DNA from: Microvelia longipes
Taxonomy: Eukaryota; Arthropoda; Insecta; Hemiptera; Veliidae
NCBI GenBank assembly: GCA_018340805.1
Contig: JACMZG010001913.1
Span: 34,083,989 to 34,147,988, forward strand
Direction: 5' to 3'
Length of the DNA: 64,000 nt
Shown: positions 11,060 through 20,340 of the stretch, one piece after another
Position numbering within the stretch: the first letter of the stretch is position 1
Layout of the letters: each line of letters begins with the position of its first letter
Notes under the pieces: model-generated
Told to the model about the DNA's origin: nothing
Databases searched by the model: none
The model's input: only the letters and a program-made list of their open reading frames with translations
Program-made: the position numbers and the translations under genes

Positions 11060-12936
11060 ATGCCATTCCATTGGCCTTCTCATAAGTACCTAGGACCCGG
11101 GACATCGGACTTACACAAGAGCCAGTAGACCGAGACGACAGTATTGCACGTGAGCACGATTTGAATTATAATTTTGCTGTATCAGGTGAAGAAATACACG
11201 ACGCTGATAGACAGGCTATTAGCGAATTTTGGTCTGATTTTACTAACACTGGAAACGTACATTCTTTAGTTGGATCTATCGGTTTAGGAGTTAAATATGG
11301 TACAGAATCATTAAAATCTACATTGTACCCTAGAATGAACTCATCTTCTATAAACAAAGCTATTTATTCGTTGCGACAAAGATATTTAAGTAGATACGCT
11401 AGAGAACATAATATAAGTTACCAAGAAGCTCAAAGAAATCAACGTGAGATACTAAACAGTAGTGCTGATTACTTATCTCAAATCCAAGAACTACGAGACA
11501 GTGTTAATAATCCAAACACTTTTCAAAGTGCTAGCGATAGATTAAATAAACAAAGAGGATAGGAAGACCTGCTGCTACATCAACTCAAAATCCCGGAACT
11601 AGTAATCAAGATAACGAAGAAACATTAAATCCCGAGAATTATTTTGAAGATATGGACTTATTTAATAACGTTAATACACAAATGGATACCGTCGATGGGC
11701 CAGTGATAAAAAACAACAAAGCGCGGTGGAGGTGCAACTGTCGGTGGACCTTCCGTGATGGGCCAAGCTCAACAATTGCAAATTTTACATAATCCTAATA
11801 TTAAGCCTCAAACGATTACCATTAGGCATTCACATCTATTCCAGACCTGGGGTTATAAATTTAAAATGTGGGAGAATACTACGGTAAATAAATCGTACTT
11901 ATTACATTATCCTCTGGCTCTTTTACCTGTGGACTTATTACCTTTTTACTTATCTCCATCTGAGTTTGAAAACTTACCCAAAGGTTGTTTTGTAGAACAA
12001 GTATTTGTTAAAGTGACACCTAAAGGAATACGTTGTAGTTTTGATACTGGTACTACAATAAGTAGTAGCGCTAATAATCAGCAAACCTTGTTCGGTATAT
12101 CTTCTGTGGGGTTGAACCATAAATATCTCCTACGTCACAGATTAGTAAAGCACAATGCTACTAAGCCCATGGAGCCACAGTATGAATTAATAAAAGAGGA
12201 TAATGTAAAAGATTTAGTTGATCGTTTGTGGGGACCCACTACTGAAAAGTTTCCTAACATTGAATATCCTACTTGTTTGTGGACTATACGTTCTTTACCA
12301 TTTTATACTAGTTTCCATTTTCCATTTGAAGGCAATACAGGTAATACCATTTTTAGTTTAGATACTGGGCTGATTGACTTAACTTCTAACACAAATGTGT
12401 TTAATATTTTAGACCATAAAGATGTACCATGTATCAATTACTCTTACAAACCAAAGTTTTCTCCATGTAAGGTAAAACAAAACATAGTTGGTACTGATAA
12501 TATTGTAAAAGGTACAGATATTTGGCTAGGAAATAATTATACTATTAGAAATACCAGCGTGACAGTTGACGGTGGTAAAATTAATTTTACTGATTCGCCT
12601 GTGTCATGGGAACATGACAATGAATACATAGTTCCATTAGAACAAGCTACTTATAAATCAACACCTAAACATGTTTTTCACTCTACGTCTCAGCCTCAAG
12701 TTCATATTGGCATTTTACCTGTACAAAGTAACGCCCCATCTGATGTAAGTCCAGATTTTGTGAATGCCTCTGCTATATTTTATATAGAAACAGAAATTGT
12801 TATCAAAACTGATATCAATTCAATCTTTAATCGTGCCAATATCGCTTGTCATATGGATTCAGTTTATGATCGTCAATATGATGTCACCAATATGTATAAT
12901 ACTGAACATTATGCTGGTATGCTTAATGTAACTTAA
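11060..12936 (+). pseudogene. Densovirus capsid (VP) gene, frameshifted
   Basis: VP forms the virion; its N-terminal unique region in densoviruses carries a phospholipase A2 used during entry. An ATG at 11,060 opens a frame with the calcium-loop motif YLGPG (about 11,081-11,097). The catalytic HDLNY motif follows at 11,155-11,169 in a different frame, so a break lies at about 11,100-11,125. A second break is at the TAG near 11,560, because the frame that continues there codes for further Asn-rich capsid sequence. A third, near 11,710-11,740, precedes a glycine-rich stretch leading into the long open part. All breaks lie near short runs or indel-prone words. The left promoter region is only about 70 bp because the terminal repeat is truncated. 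Disabled as written; real decay and assembly error cannot be separated here. Confidence 0.75.
11755..12936 (+). CDS. VP: Densovirus capsid protein, main open part
   Basis: An intact 393-codon frame covering the jelly-roll capsid body. It starts just after a Gly-rich linker (in-frame upstream sequence continues the protein) and ends at a TAA at 12,936. The density of Asn, Thr, Pro and aromatic residues and the position opposite to convergent NS genes fit a densovirus VP. The start at 11,755 is simply the first ATG of the open stretch, not a proven initiator. Poly(A) signals follow at 12,974 and about 13,018. In densoviruses, shorter VP forms arise by downstream initiation or splicing; nothing here shows which is used. 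Confidence 0.7.
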   Translation: MMGQAQQLQILHNPNIKPQTITIRHSHLFQTWGYKFKMWENTTVNKSYLLHYPLALLPVDLLPFYLSPSEFENLPKGCFVEQVFVKVTPKGIRCSFDTGTTISSSANNQQTLFGISSVGLNHKYLLRHRLVKHNATKPMEPQYELIKEDNVKDLVDRLWGPTTEKFPNIEYPTCLWTIRSLPFYTSFHFPFEGNTGNTIFSLDTGLIDLTSNTNVFNILDHKDVPCINYSYKPKFSPCKVKQNIVGTDNIVKGTDIWLGNNYTIRNTSVTVDGGKINFTDSPVSWEHDNEYIVPLEQATYKSTPKHVFHSTSQPQVHIGILPVQSNAPSDVSPDFVNASAIFYIETEIVIKTDINSIFNRANIACHMDSVYDRQYDVTNMYNTEHYAGMLNVT

Positions 12937-13167
12937 ATTTAAAGGAATAGGAAATTGTAAAAAAAAAACAATAATTAAAGAATATGCACTTTATTTGTTC
13001 TTAACATATATACAAGTTTAATAAAATAATTAAAATCAGTAAAATGTGTTTTATTTTTATTCCATCCTCTATCATCATTATATTATATTTAACAAACAAA
13101 TCGTAAACGGCAACAGGTAATATTTTTTTTATTAAATTCATTAAAGTCGTATTTATGAAATGTTATT
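12937..13167. terminator. Central convergent poly(A) region of the virus
   Basis: On plus, ATTAAA at 12,974-12,979 and AATAAA at about 13,018-13,023 follow the VP stop. On minus, AATAAA signals (TTTATT on plus at 13,050-13,061) follow the NS genes. The two transcript sets would overlap slightly in this region, as is usual for ambisense densoviruses. Confidence 0.6.
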
Positions 13168-14773
13168 TTACATGCGACAGTTAAATTCATCATTATCAGG
13201 AAAAACATATCTGTTTGTACAAACAATAACAGGTGTCCTTTGAACAACCTGATATTCCTCATACTTAATGTTACATGATAATTGAGCTCCTGAAAAGAGA
13301 AGCTTGAAAGTTTCAAATGCTTGTGGCTCAACGTTGGGTTCGTCAAATATTAACATATTGCGAGATATGGCGTCTTGGAATGGAAATTGAGAATATCTAT
13401 TGAAATTTGAAATTATTCCATAATTAATCATGAATTCTGCACATATTTGTGTGAACCACGTTTTTCCGCAATCGGGAAGTCCAAAGATATGCAAACAGTT
13501 TCTTTTTCCTGATTGTTTAGATAATAATAAATATAAAAATGTAAGAAATGATTTTAATGAGATTGAATTACACGAACACTGATGATTTAAAAATGCTTCA
13601 AAAAGCTCTAATGACGTTTCTCTATTGTAATATATGTCTTCAACGTTACCGTTAGTAGCAGAGTATAAACGAATATATTTGTCATCAATATGACGCTCTA
13701 TTATTTCATTAAATGTTTGGCAAGCCAAATTAAATTTATTTATATTTAAACAGATCTTTACAAGAGGATGGCTTGGTAATAAATGTCCAAATTCGCTGTC
13801 TAACCAAACTCTACTACGGCAAGTAATGTTCAAGGGCGTTATTACATATTTTTTGAAGAACGCCAAAAGACTTTTTTTGAGGTTTCCTTTTTCTTTGGGT
13901 CCGCTTCCAATGAATTTCGCATTTTGTCCATTATATTCCTTAACTGCTGAAGGAGCATCATTTCCTTGCCCTCCTGCAAAACATATTGAGTCTTCACTAA
14001 TTGCCGTCTCCACCACTGGTCCTTTTCGAGTCCGACTAAGTCCGACACCCGGTACATAGTTATTTGTGTCATGTATGTACCTCGTCTCCCCTCTACCTCT
14101 GTAGTAGAGCATATATCTCGGTTGTACCGTGAGATATATGAGGAGATGCTTGAATCGAGACTCGCTGAACTCGAATAAGTGAAAAATTCGCTTATATTTG
14201 CTGGGGACGTACCTTGCTGCTCCTGGGTAGAACTGAAGGATGTGCTGGGCCCAGCTGCATCTACACTGTCCGTTTGAGTAGGAGCAATCATGAATGATGT
14301 GGAGGTGGTCAAATCCCTCGATGAAGTGGATTGACACGATAACAACGCTATTTGTCTTTCCTCGACGAATTTCTTGCAATATGCTCTTAATTCGTCGAGA
14401 ATCGAGTTTAACGTTGTGGATGGGCACAATGAAGTGCACAATCCGTCTACCTCTTTTGATATACAGGAAATCACTTCTTGCTTGGTCGAGCAGGGATTCA
14501 ATGTCTCGTTCTGTTTCGTTATAATTGCTAGAAGTTCCTCCAACAGTTCCCGAGTGTGAATCGTGGGACTCTGGAACAGCCAAATTTGAATAAGTTGTTC
14601 CAGTTTGGTGAGGTACTCCCCACTCCAAAAGCATAGCAGTGATCGGATTACTCCCCCCATATTTGCATTAGGGGAGATTCCAGCCGCATTTTCTTTGGTG
14701 GGTTGTCCACGCTGTCTTGACATTCTTCGTTATCAATTAATACCTCTTGACAGATTAAATCGTATGAGGACAT
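13168..14773 (-). pseudogene. NS1: Densovirus NS1 replication initiator, frame-broken at both ends
   Basis: NS1 nicks the viral terminal repeat and unwinds DNA in the nucleus. The open 488-codon frame (14,634 down to 13,168) shows an HUH nickase motif HLH at residues about 110-112, SF3 Walker A GLPDCGKT at 385-392, Walker B around NMLIFDEPN at 426-434, and motif C VIVCTN at 469-474. The likely initiator ATG is at 14,773, but a G run near 14,656 (six in this arm, four in the inverted arm) throws the frame off before the open part. At the 3' end the frame stops at a TAA at 13,168, just after the helicase; the neighbouring frame continues with basic and aromatic codons to about 13,089, suggesting another single-base break. 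NS2 overlaps it. Core domains are intact, so function depends on whether the breaks are real. Confidence 0.8.
13842..14723 (-). CDS. NS2: Densovirus NS2-like overlapping protein
   Basis: A 293-codon frame on minus, in another frame from NS1, with ATG at 14,723, 50 bp downstream of the presumed NS1 ATG. This matches the usual densovirus arrangement, where NS2 is made from the NS1 message by leaky scanning. The middle is rich in Ser and Thr (about residues 140-215), with a K-rich C-terminus; no domain is recognised. The G run near 14,656 also affects this frame, so residues before it may belong to a different product. Confidence 0.55.
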   Translation of the reverse strand: MSRQRGQPTKENAAGISPNANMGGVIRSLLCFWSGEYLTKLEQLIQIWLFQSPTIHTRELLEELLAIITKQNETLNPCSTKQEVISCISKEVDGLCTSLCPSTTLNSILDELRAYCKKFVEERQIALLSCQSTSSRDLTTSTSFMIAPTQTDSVDAAGPSTSFSSTQEQQGTSPANISEFFTYSSSASLDSSISSYISRYNRDICSTTEVEGRRGTYMTQITMYRVSDLVGLEKDQWWRRQLVKTQYVLQEGKEMMLLQQLRNIMDKMRNSLEADPKKKETSKKVFWRSSKNM

Positions 14774-14945
14774 TTTAATTACTTAGTGATAAGTAAAAAA
14801 AAAATTTACTAATTTAAAATATTTAATTAAGTTAAATAAAATTATTGAAATTAATTATTTTATTAAACTTGTTGTTAAGAAACTTGTTTAGAGCTATTAC
14901 TCACGTTACACCATATGAAAGACTGATAAAAATATTTAAAATTCG

Positions 14946-14963
14946 TTGATATATATATAAATT
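14946..14963 (-). promoter_or_regulatory. Candidate NS promoter TATA box
   Basis: Minus strand reads tttatatatatatcaacg, about 175 nt upstream of the presumed NS1 ATG and just inside the terminal repeat, where densovirus NS promoters usually lie. The same box is mirrored at 15,635-15,652 in the inverted arm. Confidence 0.4.
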
Positions 14964-15230
14964 GCAAACAATAAAATGATAATAATTAAATATTGATTAG
15001 CTATTGATCGTGTCATAATATACGACAAATTAGCGAAAAAATAATGCACGTGTGACCTTGCTAACAGTTGCACAAATTTTACATCTTGTTGACATTAAAC
15101 ATTGTCGTTTGAAATAATAAAATGCATTTCATTATGCACCCATGACCTTGCAAATCATATGACGTATCTATATTTTGTCTTTTGAAAGAAAGATTCATAA
15201 TTCCCTTCTACATCTACTACGACGACAACG

Positions 15231-15367
15231 ACATGTCCGAGTCCTAGAGTTGGCGGGCTATTTGTCTAATGCTGGCCGGGCGCGCGGAAGCAGCGAGTGC
15301 TTCCGCGCTTGCCCATTGCCAGTGCATATTAGACAAATAGCCCGCCAACTCTAGGACTCGGACATGT
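15231..15367. repeat. Viral terminal hairpin
   Basis: Long palindrome with outer arms through gtcctagagttggcgggcta and its complement. Inside lies a GC-rich hairpin with perfect stem gcgcggaagca/tgcttccgcgc around a GCGAG loop, centred on 15,299. GC content is far above the surroundings. This is the folded telomere of a parvovirus genome copied through, with the inner part asymmetric as expected of one flip/flop form. Confidence 0.9.
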
Positions 15368-15825
15368 CGTTGTCGTCGTAGTAGATGTAGAAGGGAATTA
15401 TGAATCTTTCTTTCAAAAGACAAAATATAGATACGTCATATGATTTGCAAGGTCATGGGTGCATAATGAAATGCATTTTATTATTTCAAACGACAATGTT
15501 TAATGTCAACAAGATGTAAAATTTGTGCAACTGTTAGCAAGGTCACACGTGCATTATTTTTTCGCTAATTTGTCGTATATTATGACACGATCAATAGCTA
15601 ATCAATATTTAATTATTATCATTTTATTGTTTGCAATTTATATATATATCAACGAATTTTAAATATTTTTATCAGTCTTTCATATGGTGTAACGTGAGTA
15701 ATAGCTCTAAACAAGTTTCTTAACAACAAGTTTAATAAAATAATTAATTTCAATAATTTTATTTAACTTAATTAAAATATTTAAATTAGTAAATTTTATT
15801 TTTTACTTATCACTAAGTAATTAAA

Positions 15826-16020
15826 ATGTCCTCATACGATTTAATCTGTCAAGAGGTATTAATTGATAACGAAGAATGTCAAGACAGCGTGGACAACCCA
15901 CCAAAGAAAATGCGGCTGGAATCTCCCCTAATGCAAATATGGGGAGTAATCCGATCACTGCTATGCTTTTGGAGTGGGGAGTACCTCACCAAACTGGAAC
16001 AACTTATTCAAATTTGGCTT
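15826..16020 (+). pseudogene. Inverted 5' fragment of densovirus NS gene
   Basis: Plus-strand copy of the NS 5' end (mirror of 14,773-14,577), with ATG at 15,826. It is open into the host flank, giving an 80-codon frame that ends about 50 bp into host DNA. Here the G run has four bases, so the frame differs from that of the other arm. It is a by-product of the fold-back and not an independent gene. Confidence 0.8.
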
Positions 16021-16623
16021 ATTAGGAGCTTTGGGCGTAGCTGTAAGTACCTAATATCGCGGACGTGAGTAGAACCATACGATGGAGTTTTTATTCACCC
16101 AAAAGTTTCTTCTTGAAAATGAAGGATTCTGGGTTAGAATCTTGGGCAGGAGTTCATAGCAAGGGTCAGTCTTCCTTCCTCGAATAAAAGCTAAGGCAAG
16201 AGCTTTGTTAGAGTCTTGTTTGATTACCTTACCCCAGGATGAGAGGTTGTGCAGGAGTTTAGTGCGAGGCCCAACCTTCATTCCAATGCTAGATGCTCAG
16301 GTGCAAGTTCTGCTAAGTCCTATCCATCTTCCTTATTATACGTTATGCCCTCCCGTAATAATAACAGTTTAGCTCAAAATTAGAACCTGTTTTTTGCATC
16401 GTCAGTCGATTTTTTATCTTATCTATTAAAAAAGGATTGACTGCCATTATATAATTAGTGCTATGTTACCTTACTACGTCCAAGGCTGGGCGCGCCTTTT
16501 CTGGGACTGGTCAACCCGCCCCCATAGTGCTGTGGTCTCTTTATGTGGAAATAGTTTAATGAAGATATTTCAATATCATATGAAAAAAATTGTTAAAAAC
16601 TTTCCCTTTTTAGTTAATTATGT
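16021..16623. repeat. Host flank duplicate, copy B
   Basis: Same-orientation copy of 10,343-10,950, starting attaggagctttgggcgtag right at the viral breakpoint and running on into host DNA (tattaatattttattaac). The minus-strand frame 16,051-16,281 (76 codons) ends in sequence that looks weakly protein-like but is not recognised. Confidence 0.9.
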
Positions 16624-17529
16624 ATTAATATTTTATTAACTTTTTATAAACTGTTACAGAAAATTGATAGCATGTTTTGCTTATATATGTTTTTACTATA
16701 TTAATTATTTTTTTATGCATGTTTTAATTGTAATTGGAAGAATTGATGTATTCCGTAATAAAGTTTATTTGTATTTGTATATGGTTAGTAAGCACGTCAA
16801 AATATTTAATAGCTATGCAATAATAGGAGCTTAAAGTTAATTCGCTTATCTTGAAGAAATATTTTCCCAAAAAATTAAAAAAAAAAAATTGTTTTTATTG
16901 TTCTGTTATACTAATAATAATAACAATAAAGAAAGTTGAAAAAAGAGAGACAACTAAACTTGTATAAATACAAAGTATAAGAGATTTAAAATAAGGCTCT
17001 ATGCTTCTGACCTATAATTCGTATGACAGTAGGAATTGTTCCAAGCAAAAAGCATGATCAGTCATAATATAAACACGTACATAACATAATATACAGTATA
17101 GGGGGTCATTTGTTGAGTTGTAACTGCATGGAACTACTAAACTTTAGAATTAATTTTCTTTCAAAGCTTAAAGTTCTCTTTTAAGAAACAAAGTTCTTAA
17201 GTAAAAAGATTAATAAGTAGTGGATTTTGAAGTCATGAAATAAAACAGAGTATCTCCACTAATGATGTAAATTTGTGGATATACATAGCCAGTTTTTAAT
17301 CTCAACAGATCATTAGTGTCTAACCAACATAGTAAAAAATAAAATACAAATAATACTCTAAATAAAAATAACATATATAATTTAAAATTAACATTATCGT
17401 TCGTGTCGTGCACAAGCCTTGAGCTTATGCGTCACAAATGGTCAATACATATTATTTTATTTATTTATAATTTGTAATTTAACCTTTGTAAACAGGTATT
17501 TATAAATAAATAAACGATTTATTTATCTG
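16624..17529. other. Intergenic stretch, no gene seen
   Basis: AT-rich; an aataaagtttatttg word at about 16,758 could be a poly(A) signal, but no upstream exon is supported. Confidence 0.35.
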
Positions 17530-17836
17530 TTTGATACTACCGTGTTTTGCAAAACATGAATAGTTGACACAATATAATTGTGCGAGATACACTTAGGAAA
17601 TGAAACAAACAAAAAGCAATGCTACATTTGGAAACTGTTCCATCATTCGACATTCGTCATCATTGATTCAGGCTCTGTCGGCGCCCTGATGAGTTAAACG
17701 TAACGAAACAGAGCGGGACATGACATTATGTCGAGCCATCAATGATGACGAATGTCGAATGATGAAACAGTACCCAGATGTAGCATTGTTTTTTGCTTGT
17801 TAAATTTTCTAGGTGTATCTCGCACAATTATATTGT
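17530..17836 (+). mobile_element. Hammerhead-bearing foldback element, copy 1
   Basis: Left arm tttgatactaccgtgttttg through caatgctacatttggaaact and gacattcgtcatcattgat; the right arm carries the same words inverted (atcaatgatgacgaatgtcg, gtagcattg, cgcacaattatattgt). The right arm lacks the outermost ~35 bp. A hammerhead lies at the centre. The arms are about 100-135 bp and non-coding. It belongs to the same family as 29,514-30,161. Confidence 0.8.
17672..17714 (+). ncRNA. Hammerhead ribozyme, loopless stem I form
   Basis: Stem III GCTCTGT (17,672-17,678) pairs perfectly with ACAGAGC (17,708-17,714). The cleavage-site C is 17,679, so the site is GTC. Stem I is only GGCGCC (17,680-17,685), a self-complementary hexamer with no room for a loop. 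CTGATGA is 17,686-17,692, stem II GTTA/TAAC has an AACG loop, and GAAA is 17,705-17,708. Every conserved core base is present. The palindromic stem I suggests cleavage as a dimer. Confidence 0.8.
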
Positions 17837-17928
17837 AAAAATAACATATTTGAATAAAATAAAACGAAAGAAATGAATAATTAAAATGAAATAGGGAAAC
17901 AAAATAAATAGATTGACTATAAAAAATA

Positions 17929-18309
17929 TTAAAACATATTAAATATATAAAAATTACAACCGACGAGCAGCAAAGAAAATAGTCGGGAGACAGAGGTTAC
18001 AGTTTTGTGTAGAGGTTTATAGCTGACTGACGGGAACCGAGCAGCCGCCGCCAACGCGCTTTTTATCAGTGTTATATCGCCACTCTCGTCTCTCTTATAA
18101 AGCGACTTATCACTATTTTCCGTAATATTCTTCCAAATACCCACATTTTCCAAAAAGTTTATAGTATTACTTTTCTGTGTCAAGTCGAGGAAAGTAGCTT
18201 CATGCTGGAAGTTAACATGGCCTGGCCATCTGCTAGAACTTACTGTTCGCCCTGCCTTCGACTCTAGGGCAAAATTTACAACTAATCGGCAAAATTCTAT
18301 TTCCCCCAC
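17929..18309 (-). other. Unrecognised 126-codon open frame
   Basis: Less AT-biased than its surroundings, with protein-like composition (charged residues mixed with aliphatic ones, an Ala-rich stretch, and a hydrophobic C-terminus SLLLVGCNFYIFNMF). It starts from GTG, with no early in-frame ATG and no recognised domain. It could be a host exon or a remnant of a repeat. I cannot assign a function. Confidence 0.2.
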
Positions 18310-19739
18310 TAGTTAAAAAACTTTTAATTCATTAGAACACTACCCACCAAAATTACTATTGTAAATTTAAACACTGAGCTTTTAAATATAACCATAAAAT
18401 ACTAAGAAGCCTCGAAATTCTCCAAAAGAAGCATTGTAACCATTTTAAATAAATTAGTCGAGCTACAGGACAACGTGAATATTCTTAAACGTAGAAAACA
18501 TTAAAACTACCCTCTAAAACGTCGCCCTAAATGTCCCTTCTAAAAACTTTTCGCCAAAGCAGGACTTCATTTAATGCTATAATAAACTAACATTTTTAAT
18601 TTCAGTTAAATAATAAAAAGAAGCGGGAAAACGACTAAGATTTTCTTTATTACAAAGGCATTTCCTCCTAAACAGAGACAATAGAGAAAAGTACTTAAAA
18701 GATAAATAAATGTTTTTCTTTTAAATATTTGTAGCAAAATGTTTATTTTAATTTATTATTTTTATCTAGTTATTGTTTCAAAATTAGCGTATTCTGAAAA
18801 AATTAAAGCTTATTTATTCTCATTGGACCGATAGCAATCTCACTAATAACTTGAAATTTAGCAAATTGCTTAAACTAAAAACAATAATTTTGGCGAGTTT
18901 CTAAAGACAAAATGAATTTATAAGGTTAGGGTTATACAGGGACAGTTCTTTCTGAGAACAATTAACTTAAAAAAGTTGTGTTTCCAACTTTAAAGAGAAA
19001 ACGTTTCTAGTTACGTCACTAAACAGAATAAGAGTTCCGTCATATGCATATTCAAGACCCGTTAAATTCTTGTGTTCAAAATTAACTACATAAAATAGAT
19101 CACAAAAGTATTGTAAAATACCTCAAAAGAAAATTTTTTGCAAAAGAAATTCGCAAATAATAAAAAGTGTATTTTTGGAGACGAAACTAAAGCATACCAA
19201 AAAATATAAAGGAATTCCTTGAAAGTACTACGCCAAAGGATTGGGGTTTAAAAAGAATTACGCTACTGAATGACTGATAGGCTATACCCATGATCTTACC
19301 GTTATCTAAGTTTGAGGTAAGACTGTGAAAGGCAGCCGTTCTTGAGCAATAGAAGTATCCTGTTGATACGCAATAAACATTGCCCCACGATCTCTATTAT
19401 ATGTACATTACCCCAATTTATTATGCTTAAAAAATAAATTTCTGACATAAATAAAAACATAATTGGTCTCATAACTGTCCCTTGAGATATCGAAACAATT
19501 TAACGAAGGAAGGCTGATTTAATTAGTAAATTTACGTTTAGTCTTAATGATGGAGATAGAACGTAAATCAGTAGAGAACTGAGCCATCAAGTTCCGCCGT
19601 TTAAAAAGATTTTTTACTTTAGATTTTTATTTTTTGTTAAAAAGATTTAACAAGAGTAGAAAGGATAACTTTATCAAAGGCTTTAGCATTGTCGAGAATA
19701 AAAGCTAAAGCCTACGCATCATGATCCAGGGCATCAAAG
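18310..19739. other. Intergenic stretch, no gene seen
   Basis: AT-rich with short frames only. Near 19,140 a gaaattcgcaaa word resembles the R2 box. Confidence 0.35.
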
Positions 19740-20340
19740 CTCTGTCTTTTTATTTTTCCTCATACAGAGCATAGAGGAATGTATAGTACCTAATCAGTGA
19801 TACAGAGGAATAGAACATTGAAACCTGATTATCACCTGAATTATCCGTTTCAGGTGTTTGAAGTCCTTCAGAGAACTTTTCACGAAGTTGGCTGTCTGTA
19901 TGTGTGTTTGTCGTATCTCCAAGTGCATTTATGCTAGAGAGTTGAAACATTGTACAAATATAAATCTTTAGGTCTAGTTGTACTATCAAGACAATCAATT
20001 TTTATGACGTTATTAATCCACAATAATGAATCAATAAAAAAATCGAAATTCGAAATAACTATACGAATATTTGTTGCAATACGGCAAGTATATCTACGGT
20101 TATTGTTAGATCATAAAGTTATGCAGCATTAAGCGAGGTCAGTGCCAGGAAAGGTGATCGCAAAGAACAACACTTACACATTAATTATCAGAGGACGAGC
20201 GATGCAAGACCAAAGACGTGCTACTGAACATTTGGTGATTTTTATATTCTGAGGACGAGCGAAGTGAGCCTGAAGTAGAGAGAATGAGCGTAGCGAATCC
20301 GATGCGGAAAATTTCCGAAGTTCCCCGTACCCGATATTTT
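19740..20340 (+). repeat. R1 repeat, near full length
   Basis: Order of shared blocks: ttttcctc...gtatag, tgaaacctgattat, gtttcaggtgtttgaag, atgctagagagttgaaac, tgacgttattaatccacaat, a 5S-rRNA-like segment (20,116-20,163: atgcagcattaagcgaggtc, gtgatcgc), gaggacgagcgaagtgagcc, gcgtagcgaatccgatg, and ccccgtacccgata at the 3' end. Non-coding. Matches copies at 50.3-51.1 and 57.8-58.5 kb. Confidence 0.8.

Larger units (their letters stand above)
10952..16020. mobile_element. Integrated ambisense densovirus, partial tail-to-tail dimer form
   Basis: Seen: a 5' remnant of the terminal repeat (10,952-10,990), a capsid reading region on + (11,060-12,936), NS genes on - (13,168-14,773), a terminal repeat with a GC-rich hairpin centred on 15,299, and an inverted viral copy from 15,300 to 16,020. 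Known: capsid and NS on opposite strands meeting at a central poly(A) region, with a phospholipase A2 motif in the capsid and an SF3 helicase in NS1, is the ambidensovirus plan. Inferred: a rolling-hairpin replication intermediate, not a linear monomer, was captured in the host genome. Capsid and NS1 each have frame breaks, but long parts are open, so the insertion is recent or the breaks are sequencing errors. Confidence 0.85.
14577..16020. repeat. 722-bp viral inverted repeat (terminal repeat plus NS 5' end)
   Basis: The two arms are mirror images about 15,299: each carries the NS 5' region, the putative promoter, the terminal repeat and half of the hairpin. Differences are few (G run of six against four, a T/A change in a poly(A/T) run). 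Arm 2 stops abruptly at 16,020, where host copy B begins. Confidence 0.95.

Noticed and set aside
13842..14059. Plus-strand frames opposite the NS genes
   Set aside because: They are antisense shadows of NS1/NS2 with no motifs of their own.
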